Positions 8,391 through 15,317 of a DNA stretch of 22,785 nt are shown piece by piece. How positions within the stretch are numbered: position 1 is the first letter of the stretch; every line of letters begins with the position of its first letter. The translations under genes and the position numbers were made by a program. The notes under the pieces were generated by a model that had not been told where the DNA came from, did no database searches, and was given only the letters and a program-made list of their open reading frames with translations. Origin of the DNA: CAZSWS01 sp964610765 (GTDB lineage Bacteria; Bacteroidota; Bacteroidia; Bacteroidales; Tannerellaceae); assembly GCA_964610765.1 (NCBI GenBank), contig CAZSWS010000047.1:1-22785 (forward strand), written 5' to 3'.

Positions 8391-10568
8391 TTATAGGTTA
8401 TTAAACAAGAACATACTCATTTTCGTATAAAGGTGTAAACGTGTGTTTCCACCATAAATACTATGATCTCTATCTTTATACAGATGCATATCAAATTGCT
8501 TTCCGGCCTGTACCAAAGCTTCTGCATAATCCAGCGTTTGTTTCACATGCACGTTATCATCAGCCGTACCATGCACCAGCAATAGTTTTCCTTGCAGGTC
8601 AGCAGCTAATTTAATAGGTGAAGTTTCGTCATAGCCACGTGCATTTTCCTGTGAAGTACGCATATATCGTTCGGTATAAATCGTATCGTAATATCTCCAA
8701 TCTGTAGGAGGTGCTACGGCAATACCCGCTTTGAATGTGCCATTACCACGACTCATAGCCATCAACGTATTGTATCCGCCAAAACTCCATCCCCAAATTG
8801 CCATCCGCTTGCCATCCACATACGGCAGTTTAGCCAATGCCTGAGCTGCTTCAATTTGGTCGATTGATTCTAAATCGCCCATACGCATATAGGTGCATTT
8901 GCGAAACTCTTCGCCGCGTGCTCCTGTACCTCGACCATCTACCGAAACAACAATGATGTCATTCTCTGCCAAGTAATATTCCCAGCCAAATGAATACCTA
9001 TCCAGCACTTGTTGCGAGTCAGGACCACTGTATTGTATCATCAACACCGGATATTTTCGTTTAGAATCAAAATTGGAAGGTTTCAACATCCATGCATTCA
9101 GTTTTTGACCGGATGTTGTCTCAACAGTCATAAATTCTTTCGGAGAGAAGCGATAGCTTGCCAATGTTGTTTTTAGTTCTGCATTATCTCGCAAGGTACG
9201 CAACACTTTTCCGCTTTTCGTTTCATTCACCGTAATCAATGCAGGTGTATGCTCACTGGAGTACGTATTGATATAATAAGCAAAGTTTTCGCTGAAACGT
9301 GCCGAATTTGTTCCTTCTTCTTTAGATAGTTTTGTCTTACGCCCTTTCACATCGATTTTATAAACCGAACGGCGGATAGGACTCTCCTCTGCCGATTCAT
9401 AATAAACATCTTTCGTTTTCACATCGTAGCCATACAGGCGTGTTACATCCCAATTCCCGGAAGTCACCTGACGCTGAAGAACACCGGTAGGCGAATACAA
9501 ATAAATATGTTTGTATCCGTCTTTTTCACTGACATAGGTAAAGCCATCTGTCGTAAACACAATGTCGTCAAACAAACCATAGTCTACATAATACTTGCTG
9601 GATTCATTCAGAATCAGCTTTGACACCCCACTACGAGGATTCATATAGAACATATTGAAGTTATTCTGCTCGCGGTTCAAGGTCATCACCGCCAATTGAT
9701 CGTTCTTGGTCGTAAAGCGCATACGAGGTATATAATAATCGCTTCCTTCCGGCAAGCTTAAGCGTTTAATATCTTTCGTTTGCACATCGTATGAATGAAG
9801 CGTGACTACCGAGTTCACTTCACCCACTTTAGGATATTTAAAGCTATACACACCGGGATAGTAAGTATTTCCATACGTTTGCATATCGTATTTTAGCACT
9901 TTACTTTCGTCCGTACGCACCCAGGTCAATATATCACTTTCAGGCGACCAAGCCATTAAATTGGTAGTAGCAAACTCTTCTTCATATACCCAGTCGGTCG
10001 TTCCGTTCAAGATGCTATCCGGAATACCGTCTTTAGTAACCTGCACCTCCGTATCGAAATCAAACTTTCTCAACCAAATATTATTATCTTCTTTCACATA
10101 GGCACACATGCGTCCGTCAGGCGAAAAGGTCGGAATTCGTTGTTTCCCTTCGGTGTTCGACAACGGCTGTATAAAGTTTCGTCGTACATCATAATCGTAC
10201 ATCACGGCTTTCCACGAACGACGATAGATTGATTCTGTTTCTCTCCATACCACGATTCGATGTCCGGTGCTACTAATCATGTAACCGTCGAACGTATCAA
10301 ACGTACATTCCTTGGCTCGTTTAGCATCAAACAGGGTATCTACCGGCATTCCGGTACGGTATGAATAGGCTATCACCTTATTTCGCTCTGCATTCATTTG
10401 CGTATAGTGCTCACCATCCGGGCGTGAGCGTAAGTCGCCAATCGCCGTACGCTGACCAAAACGTCCGGCTGTAACATCTGAAAGTTCTACACGTTTTGTC
10501 CCGTTTTGAGCCATGACTGACCCTAGAGCTAAATAAACTGAAAAGATTAAAACAACGATTCGTTTCAT
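8391..10568 (-). CDS. Secreted dipeptidyl peptidase IV family serine peptidase (S9B)
   Basis: This 725-residue exopeptidase would release N-terminal Xaa-Pro or Xaa-Ala dipeptides outside the cytoplasm. The signal peptide MKRIVVLIFSVYLALGSVMA-Q is clear. A beta-propeller region (about 60-450) contains DWVYEEEF with E196-E198, matching the double-Glu motif that binds the substrate N-terminus in DPP IV. The alpha/beta hydrolase domain follows from about 480. Its triad is Ser595 in GWSFGGY, Asp670 in GTADDNVH and His702 in RDHSIYGG. All key residues are present, so an active peptidase is expected. A prolyl tripeptidyl peptidase is the main alternative, but the EE motif favours DPP IV. It heads the operon with lipA. 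Bacteroidota use such peptidases in host-protein and dietary-peptide breakdown. Confidence 0.93.
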   Translation of the reverse strand: MKRIVVLIFSVYLALGSVMAQNGTKRVELSDVTAGRFGQRTAIGDLRSRPDGEHYTQMNAERNKVIAYSYRTGMPVDTLFDAKRAKECTFDTFDGYMISSTGHRIVVWRETESIYRRSWKAVMYDYDVRRNFIQPLSNTEGKQRIPTFSPDGRMCAYVKEDNNIWLRKFDFDTEVQVTKDGIPDSILNGTTDWVYEEEFATTNLMAWSPESDILTWVRTDESKVLKYDMQTYGNTYYPGVYSFKYPKVGEVNSVVTLHSYDVQTKDIKRLSLPEGSDYYIPRMRFTTKNDQLAVMTLNREQNNFNMFYMNPRSGVSKLILNESSKYYVDYGLFDDIVFTTDGFTYVSEKDGYKHIYLYSPTGVLQRQVTSGNWDVTRLYGYDVKTKDVYYESAEESPIRRSVYKIDVKGRKTKLSKEEGTNSARFSENFAYYINTYSSEHTPALITVNETKSGKVLRTLRDNAELKTTLASYRFSPKEFMTVETTSGQKLNAWMLKPSNFDSKRKYPVLMIQYSGPDSQQVLDRYSFGWEYYLAENDIIVVSVDGRGTGARGEEFRKCTYMRMGDLESIDQIEAAQALAKLPYVDGKRMAIWGWSFGGYNTLMAMSRGNGTFKAGIAVAPPTDWRYYDTIYTERYMRTSQENARGYDETSPIKLAADLQGKLLLVHGTADDNVHVKQTLDYAEALVQAGKQFDMHLYKDRDHSIYGGNTRLHLYTKMSMFLFNNL

Positions 10569-10600
10569 ATGATGGGTATATTTTTAGATTTTAATAGCCA

Positions 10601-10608
10601 CAAACTTA
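10601..10608 (-). promoter_or_regulatory. -7 box of the DPP IV-lipA operon
   Basis: On the minus strand this reads TAAGTTTG, a perfect TAnnTTTG. The predicted transcription start near 10597 leaves about 30 nt of leader before the ATG at 10568. It lies in the 130-bp divergent region shared with the radical SAM gene. Confidence 0.6.
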
Positions 10609-10698
10609 AATAAATAATCTGGATTTAATGAGCCAAGCGATGAAAAACCAATCAAAACGTCTTTAAAGAGCACGTCACTTTTTACCAGAAGCGGCTAA

Positions 10699-11667
10699 AT
10701 GGTTGAAACAAAGAAATTGTACCTTTGTGCAGTGAAAAAAGAAAAAAGATACGCCGATTTCAGTGACTACCTCCGGCAGCAATTTCCCTTTAAAGTGCAA
10801 AAAATATCGTTGCACGCCGGGTTCACTTGCCCCAACCGAGACGGGAGTAAAGGACGTGGCGGATGTACCTATTGCAACAACCAAACGTTTAGCCCGGCAT
10901 ACAGTCTGCGTGGAGATACCGTTACCACCCAACTGGAAGAAGGCATTCGTTTCTTTGCTCACAAATACCCATCTATGCGCTATCTGGCTTATTTTCAAGC
11001 CTACACCAATACGTATGGAGAAACAAAAAAACTTCTTGAGCTGTATGAAGAGGCTTTGCGATATCCGGGCGTTGAGGGGTTAATTATTGGTACTCGCCCC
11101 GATTGCGTTTCGGATGAATTGTTGGACGAACTGGCTCGCCTGCAACAAGAAAAATTCATTTTTATCGAATATGGGGTTGAGTCAGTACACAACCGAACGC
11201 TCGAAGCTATTAACCGTGGACACACCTTTGAGGACGCCGTGGATGCGATTCATCGCACAGTCAACCGACATATTCCCTGTGGAGCACACCTCATTCTTGG
11301 ACTTCCCGGTGAATCACGTAGCGATATTTTACAATCGGCTCAAGAGATTTCCCGTCTACCTCTCCTTTCTATCAAATTGCACCAATTACAACTTATTCGT
11401 GGGACAGTCATGGCTCGCGAATATGCCGCTACACCGGAAAACTTCCAACTGTATAGTGCCGATGAATACATCGAACTGGTTGTAGATTTCCTCGAACATC
11501 TTCGTCCCGATTTGCATGTCGACCGATTTGTTTCACAATCACCCAAAGAACTGCTGATTGCTCCTGATTGGGGCATCAAGAATCATGTGTTTACAGATAA
11601 AGTCATCCGTCGACTAACCGAACGAGACACCTACCAAGGACGTCTTTATCCGACCGACCGTTCATAA
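10699..11667 (+). CDS. TIGR01212/YhcC-type radical SAM protein
   Basis: This is a 322-residue radical SAM enzyme of unknown reaction in the cytoplasm. It has the unusual cluster motif of this family, C44-x11-C56-x2-C59 (FTCPNRDG...GGCTYCNNQTF), followed by YFQAYTNTY, GTRPDC, EYGVES and HLILGLPGE, all typical of the family. Length is normal. The start is uncertain. The ATG at 10699 is the longest choice, but a perfect TAnnTTTG box lies at 10720-10727, inside the coding region if that ATG is used. The in-frame GTG at 10732 (VKKEKRYADF) would then be the start with almost no leader. A role in tRNA or cofactor modification has been suggested for relatives; nothing here decides it. It is divergent from the DPP IV operon and stands alone. 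Confidence 0.88.
   Translation: MVETKKLYLCAVKKEKRYADFSDYLRQQFPFKVQKISLHAGFTCPNRDGSKGRGGCTYCNNQTFSPAYSLRGDTVTTQLEEGIRFFAHKYPSMRYLAYFQAYTNTYGETKKLLELYEEALRYPGVEGLIIGTRPDCVSDELLDELARLQQEKFIFIEYGVESVHNRTLEAINRGHTFEDAVDAIHRTVNRHIPCGAHLILGLPGESRSDILQSAQEISRLPLLSIKLHQLQLIRGTVMAREYAATPENFQLYSADEYIELVVDFLEHLRPDLHVDRFVSQSPKELLIAPDWGIKNHVFTDKVIRRLTERDTYQGRLYPTDRS
10720..10727 (+). promoter_or_regulatory. -7 box near the start of the radical SAM gene
   Basis: TACCTTTG matches TAnnTTTG exactly. Transcription would begin near 10731, one base before the in-frame GTG at 10732. If real, the mRNA is essentially leaderless or the annotated ATG at 10699 is not used. A chance match inside coding sequence is the alternative. 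Confidence 0.4.
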
Positions 11668-11740
11668 ACAGCACTTGCTTAGCACCTTCCTTAACCATCA
11701 TGGCTGTCAGGTTAATAGAAATAAGTAATAGAAACACCTA

Positions 11741-11766
11741 TTTATTATAAACATACTTATAATAAA
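11741..11766. repeat. AT-only inverted repeat
   Basis: TTTATTATAA (11741-11750) and TTATAATAAA (11757-11766) are perfect 10-bp arms around ACATAC, 74 bp after the radical SAM stop. No T-run follows, so it is a weak terminator candidate. It could be a protein-binding site or chance in AT-rich DNA. Confidence 0.4.
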
Positions 11767-11931
11767 CTGTTAAAACCCGACTTTTTGGAAGTACGTTTAC
11801 AGTTTCAGCCTCTCGAAATTAAAGATTATTATAGATTATTAAAAGATAACTAGCTGCCAAAAAAAAGCTAGAAAGGGTAAAACAGCTTTTAGTATGGATT
11901 TTGAGTAAAAAAAGGGGCTTTTAAAAATCGG

Positions 11932-11999
11932 TATAGAGTTTTTAGTAAAAGACTATAGCCTTTTTATAAAGTCAATATAGCCTTTTTTGAAAATGTCCC
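11932..11999. repeat. Degenerate 22-bp tandem repeat, three units
   Basis: Units start with TATAG and continue with a T-run and an A-rich end: 11932-11953 (TATAGAGTTTTT...), 11954-11975 (TATAGCCTTTTT...) and 11976-11999 (TATAGCCTTTTTT...). Units two and three share an identical 12-mer with a 22-bp period. A weaker relative may start near 11893. Confidence 0.5.
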
Positions 12000-12036
12000 T
12001 ATTGAATTTAGTCGAAAAACAGCCGTTTTTGGGCAT

Positions 12037-12083
12037 AAAAAAGGAGGGTTACAACTACTGCGTGGTAGCTATAACCCTCCTTT
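12037..12083 (-). terminator. Strong leftward intrinsic terminator hairpin
   Basis: Arms at 12040-12051 (AAAGGAGGGTTA) and 12072-12083 (TAACCCTCCTTT) are perfectly complementary over 12 bp. The loop holds a further CTAC/GTAG pair (12055-12058, 12065-12068). On the minus strand the stem runs into six U (12037-12042); on the plus strand it is followed by GAG rather than a T-run. It therefore fits termination of a minus-strand transcript, although no minus-strand protein gene lies upstream of it. Confidence 0.7.
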
Positions 12084-12341
12084 GAGTGGTTGACGAGATA
12101 AAGAAGTTGCTTACATGCGATTCGTCCGATCGATTACAGATATCCTAATTAAAGGGAGAACAATATTCAGCCGGATGGAGAAAGACCGGGTTAAGACGCA
12201 TCCGGAACGCCTCAACATCATCGGACACCGACTATGTAGCATAACTCTTCGCGTAGTATTTCGATTGCCTATGCTCAACTTGTCTCTCGCTATATTTTCT
12301 ATGTATATGAAGTATTTTCATCTTTCCTTTTTATTTGTTGA
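12037..12341 (-). ncRNA. Candidate minus-strand small RNA of about 300 nt
   Basis: A canonical leftward terminator (12037-12083) closes a region with no recognisable gene. Upstream on the minus strand, TTG (plus CAA 12374-12376), a 20-bp spacer and TAAATTTA (12346-12353, one mismatch to TAnnTTTG) could form a promoter starting near 12340. Inside are dyads: AGCATA/TATGCT (12238-12243, 12270-12275), a TCGG-ACA-CCGA hairpin extended by CAT/ATG (12216-12236), and CCGGATG/CATCCGG (12171-12177, 12199-12205). The predicted 5' UGGUU can pair with AACCA just before the terminator. I do not see signatures of RNase P RNA, tmRNA or SRP RNA. Two short minus-strand frames (29 and 36 codons) could instead make it a small mRNA. 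Confidence 0.3.
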
Positions 12342-12345
12342 ACCA

Positions 12346-12376
12346 TAAATTTACGATGGCTTCCTCATAGAGTCAA
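12346..12376 (-). promoter_or_regulatory. Possible promoter of the minus-strand transcript
   Basis: On the minus strand TTG is followed after 20 bp by TAAATTTA, one base from TAnnTTTG. The -7 part is a palindrome and AT-rich, so this is weak support by itself. Confidence 0.25.
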
Positions 12377-12637
12377 GAGGTATTAACAATTATTCGCAGT
12401 GAAAATAAAATGACTACTAGTCAATTTCAAAACCCGACACGTTTTTGCACATTATTAACAGTTAAACCGGATGCGAAACCTCTACTACTTCTTAAAAATC
12501 CAGCGAAGCGTTTCGAATATTCCACCCAATACAAAAGCAGTTAAATAAGAAGAGACACAGCAGCAGTTTTCCTCTAATCAAGAACTATTTCATGGTGTGT
12601 GCGCACAAAAAGCATAAAAAAGCTGGTTTATATGCTC

Positions 12638-12645
12638 AATATTTG
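12638..12645 (+). promoter_or_regulatory. Possible -7 box of the isomerase/epimerase gene
   Basis: AATATTTG has one mismatch to TAnnTTTG. The implied leader of about 65 nt precedes the ATG at 12715. A start at 12592 would place this box inside the coding region. Confidence 0.35.
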
Positions 12646-12714
12646 TTTTCTTTACATCAGAATCAATACATAAACCCGGAAGTTGTCACTCAATTTCCCC
12701 TAAACTTAACCATC

Positions 12715-13548
12715 ATGAAAAAATTACTACTTTCCTTATGCATAGCTTCTATAGCCTTATGCACTGCTTTCGCACAAAACCGACCGTCTCCTCAGCCTGC
12801 GCCGGAAACGAAAGAAAAGTTCAAAGTGGGTATGGCGGGTTATACATTCCATAAGTTTGATTTAGACAAAACATTGGAAACCATGGAGAAAACAGATGTT
12901 CATTACCTGTGCATTAAAGATTTTCACCTGCCTTTTAACAGTACCGACGAGCAAATTGCTGCCTTTCATGCCAAGCTGAAAGCGAAAGGCGTCACCGGAT
13001 ATGCCGTAGGTCCTATCTATATGCGCTCTAAAGAAGAGATAGACAGAGCGTTTGAATACGCCAAACGTGTAGGCGTCAAGCTGATTGTGGGAGTTCCCAA
13101 TGTCGATTTACTCCCTTACGTCGATCAAAAAGTAAAAGAATACGACTTCCATTATGCCATCCACCTACACGGACCGGACATGGAATTATACCCCGATGCG
13201 GACGATGTTTGGAAGCATACGAAAGACTTAGACCCACGTATCGGTATGTGCTTGGATATTGGCCATAACCTCAGAAATGGCAAAGACCCGTCAGCTGCCT
13301 TGAAGAAATATCACAAACGCGTTTTTGACATCCATATAAAAGACGTAACGGCAGCAGAGAAAGCCGGATACTCAGTCGAAATAGGACGTGGAATCATTGA
13401 CTTCAAAGCTTTTGTAGCCGCTTTACGTAAGGTAGGATATACAGGAGTATGCAGCCTCGAACATGAGCGAAACATGGACAACCCCTTTTCAGGAATAGCC
13501 GAATCTATCGGTTTCTTCCGAGGTGCTATCAAAACAAGCCAACGATAA
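12715..13548 (+). CDS. Exported sugar phosphate isomerase/epimerase-like TIM-barrel protein
   Basis: This 277-residue xylose-isomerase-like (AP endonuclease family 2) TIM barrel carries a signal peptide, MKKLLLSLCIASIALCTAFA with cleavage before QN, so it should act in the periplasm. Probable metal-site residues sit at strand ends: H150/H152 (AIHLHG), D181/H184 (CLDIGH), H207 (DIHIKD) and E249 (SLEHE). These match the order expected for metal-dependent sugar epimerases or isomerases of this fold. The open frame reaches back to 12592, but the added 41 residues would bury the signal peptide, so 12715 is chosen. There is no SusC/SusD or glycosidase neighbour to suggest a sugar. A periplasmic oxidation or epimerisation step on an unphosphorylated sugar is an inference. 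It converges with the oxidase gene. Confidence 0.85.
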   Translation: MKKLLLSLCIASIALCTAFAQNRPSPQPAPETKEKFKVGMAGYTFHKFDLDKTLETMEKTDVHYLCIKDFHLPFNSTDEQIAAFHAKLKAKGVTGYAVGPIYMRSKEEIDRAFEYAKRVGVKLIVGVPNVDLLPYVDQKVKEYDFHYAIHLHGPDMELYPDADDVWKHTKDLDPRIGMCLDIGHNLRNGKDPSAALKKYHKRVFDIHIKDVTAAEKAGYSVEIGRGIIDFKAFVAALRKVGYTGVCSLEHERNMDNPFSGIAESIGFFRGAIKTSQR

Positions 13549-13565
13549 AATTCAAGAGTAAAATC

Positions 13566-13622
13566 TAAAAGTCGCACGTGAGGCTACAAAAATACAGGGT
13601 ATTTATGCGTAGCGTGCGACTT
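13566..13622 (-). terminator. Terminator of the protoporphyrinogen oxidase gene, overlapping its last codons
   Basis: AAGTCGCACG (13569-13578) and CGTGCGACTT (13613-13622) pair perfectly. Inside are CTAC/GTAG (13584-13587, 13609-13612) and AAATAC-AGG-GTATTT (13590-13604). On the minus strand the stem is followed by TTAGATTTT, fitting leftward termination. The 5' arm is formed by the last six or so codons of the oxidase gene. It may also stop plus-strand read-through from the epimerase gene. Confidence 0.7.
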
Positions 13623-14820
13623 CATCATCGGCACGATTTACACAGTCTTCCAACGACAAGCCATAAAAATAATTGCCAATCAAATAAATATCTTCTCGAC
13701 TACGCACCTTATCTAGTCGTTCAATTAACCCCACATTATCTAAACGCAAAGCGGGTAAGACATGCTTCAAATGGTGAGTTTCTAATATATCTTCTTTCTT
13801 CACCTGTAATACACGGGTAATTAATTCCTGTTTATTTTCAAACGAAACATCCGGTTCCATAAAGTGAAAAGCAAACCCACGATATGTATCGTGAGGAAGT
13901 AAATCACGCGATACGACCGACATAAAGGCATCGGTTGCCGGAATGATACCGGCCAAATGTTTTATCGGAGTGGCTTCTTTACGAACCACCACACCGATTG
14001 TGGAGAGTACCGCCATTTTAACTTCTTCTAATAGCCGGGAAAAGCCAGGCTCAATCGTTTGCAACAATACAGAAGCCGTTCGTGGATCGGTAGCCAACGC
14101 TACACGTTGAGTCGTATAGATCGTTCCATCTGCGGTTTTTATCTCAAAACCCGCTTCAGAGGCAGCGGAAATATGGACCACCTCAACACCATAAGCGACA
14201 GAAGTGCCCGAACGCTCAACCAGCTGTTGTAACAACGAGGATATCCCACCCGGAAAACTATATTTACGGGGAAAAGATTCATTTCTACCGGCTCGTTTCT
14301 TCAGGAACAGTTCAGCCGGATAATCATCAGCCGGCTGACAAATCACTGCTCGGAATGCTTTCGAAAATATCCGTTCATAGTTGACAGGAGCTACAATCGG
14401 AGAAAAGAACTCGCGCACAGTCTTACCGGTTCGGTCTGCTCGGAAATAGTTCAAAAAATGGGTAAAAAAAGGAATATAGGAAACCTGAGTAGGTAAACTT
14501 TTGATTTTGTCTTTGGAGTAAGCCACATAACCCCCTCTGCCCAATGCAATAGCTTCTCCCCCAATGCCTAGTTCATCAGCCAATCGAAGCAAACGCGTAT
14601 AGGAGTTATAACACGTATGCGCCCCCATTTCCAGCCAAAAATCGTCTGCAAGCGTACTCTGGGCACTATGTATTTGCCCGCCAATCCGTTCATTTTTTTC
14701 CAATAGTAAAACCCGCTGACCTTGACGACTCAATTGTGCCGCAAAGGAAACTCCACTGATACCGGCTCCTATCACCAGGCAATCATATGTAAAATTGTTT
14801 TTCTCTTCTATATTTCCCAT
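13603..14820 (-). CDS. hemG: Protoporphyrinogen oxidase (HemY-type FAD enzyme)
   Basis: This 405-residue flavoprotein would oxidise protoporphyrinogen IX to protoporphyrin IX. The N-terminal dinucleotide-binding motif VIGAGISG (16-23) is followed by LLLEKNERIGGQIHS (38-52), the classic FAD-binding amine-oxidase start. PGGISSLLQQL in the middle and IYLIGNYFYGLSLEDCVNRA at the C-terminus match PpoX. It is somewhat shorter than typical HemY-type enzymes (about 450-480). The frame is open back to 14934, but the extra 38 residues precede the FAD motif and look non-coding; the ATG at 14820 is preferred. It is divergent from hemN, which makes its substrate, across a 518-bp gap. Other members of the amine-oxidase superfamily are possible, but the hemN neighbour and C-terminus support PpoX. 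Confidence 0.9.
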   Translation of the reverse strand: MGNIEEKNNFTYDCLVIGAGISGVSFAAQLSRQGQRVLLLEKNERIGGQIHSAQSTLADDFWLEMGAHTCYNSYTRLLRLADELGIGGEAIALGRGGYVAYSKDKIKSLPTQVSYIPFFTHFLNYFRADRTGKTVREFFSPIVAPVNYERIFSKAFRAVICQPADDYPAELFLKKRAGRNESFPRKYSFPGGISSLLQQLVERSGTSVAYGVEVVHISAASEAGFEIKTADGTIYTTQRVALATDPRTASVLLQTIEPGFSRLLEEVKMAVLSTIGVVVRKEATPIKHLAGIIPATDAFMSVVSRDLLPHDTYRGFAFHFMEPDVSFENKQELITRVLQVKKEDILETHHLKHVLPALRLDNVGLIERLDKVRSREDIYLIGNYFYGLSLEDCVNRADDEVARYA

Positions 14821-14926
14821 ACATTCTTTAATTAAAATACATACACCTTGATTACTAAAACAATTACACCCAATCACATCAATCACCAAGATATATTCAC
14901 AATGAAGATAGCGTTCCGCAAAGCCA

Positions 14927-14940
14927 ACGAACAAGTTCGT
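14927..14940. repeat. 14-bp perfect palindrome upstream of hemG
   Basis: ACGAAC-AA-GTTCGT is a dyad with 6-bp arms, 107 bp upstream of the hemG ATG. It could be an operator in the hemG leader. No second copy is obvious in the window. Confidence 0.35.
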
Positions 14941-15151
14941 GTCTAGTGGTCATCTTAATTACATTCTCACGGTGAAGTTAAACAAAACTTTTTTTAAAAC
15001 ACTCCGAACTAAAAGATTACTAACCAATAAACGCATAAATAATAGCCCTTACGAATGATATGTTGGCAGAGGTAACAAAGTTGCCGTACGTATTCAATAT
15101 GGGTATCTGCCATTTTCGGTGTTATCAACCAGCTATTCATCACTGCCGCTT

Positions 15152-15187
15152 CTAGTGCGATTCCGCATCGGAGTGCGGAATGACTAG
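15152..15187. repeat. REP-like palindromic element
   Basis: ATTCCGCA (15160-15167) and TGCGGAAT (15174-15181) are perfect arms around a 6-nt loop. They are extended by CTAGT (15152-15156) and ACTAG (15183-15187), giving 13 paired bases. The minus strand reads GTCATTCCGC...GCGGAATC, a form that resembles dispersed palindromic repeats in several bacteria. No T-run follows on either strand, which argues against a simple terminator. Confidence 0.5.
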
Positions 15188-15202
15188 CTACGAGACTTTT
15201 CT

Positions 15203-15247
15203 CTTTATACTTTCACCTTTTCCCTTTCCACTTTCACCTTTATACTT
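15203..15247. repeat. Pyrimidine-rich imperfect repeat tract
   Basis: ACTTTCACCTTT occurs at 15209-15220 and 15230-15241, and CTTTATACTT at 15203-15212 and again ending at 15247. The minus strand is a GGTGAAAG-type purine tract. Low-complexity copies of this sort may vary by slippage. Confidence 0.5.
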
Positions 15248-15286
15248 ATGCCTCTAAACTTACTACTTTTTCACTACCTTTAGGGA

Positions 15287-15317
15287 TTGATTCGGCAATA
15301 TTGTTTGCTTAATTTTG
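15287..15317 (+). promoter_or_regulatory. hemN promoter
   Basis: TAATTTTG (15310-15317) is a perfect TAnnTTTG, and TTG (15287-15289) lies 20 bp upstream, near the expected -33 position. Transcription would start near 15321, giving about 18 nt of leader before the ATG at 15339. A second near match, TACCTTTA, lies at 15275-15282. This is the best-formed promoter in the window. Confidence 0.65.

Larger units (their letters stand above)
11668..12714. other. About 1 kb intergenic region without a convincing protein gene
   Basis: The first third is very AT-rich, with an AT inverted repeat at 11741-11766, an AAAAGCT/AGCTTTT pair at 11863-11890 and a degenerate 22-bp repeat at 11932-11999. A strong terminator hairpin at 12037-12083 faces leftward. 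The stretch 12085-12350 is less AT-rich and holds several short dyads. Its open frames on either strand (77 codons plus, 36 and 29 codons minus) have no recognisable family. The last 360 bp hold a weak promoter for the next gene and little else I can name. Confidence 0.6.

Noticed and set aside
10675..10998. Minus-strand frame opposite the start of the radical SAM gene
   Set aside because: Overlaps the conserved cysteine region of the plus-strand gene and has no recognisable family.
12115..12348. 77-codon plus-strand open frame in the large intergenic region
   Set aside because: No recognisable domain, no promoter box at a suitable distance, and it lies opposite the region bracketed by a leftward terminator. 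Composition looks non-coding.
12592..12714. N-terminal extension of the isomerase/epimerase
   Set aside because: It would place 41 residues in front of a textbook signal peptide starting at 12715 and include the probable promoter.
14821..14934. 38-residue N-terminal extension of the protoporphyrinogen oxidase
   Set aside because: The FAD-binding motif of the family sits close to the N-terminus, and the ATG at 14820 gives that arrangement. The extension contains a perfect palindrome instead of conserved sequence.
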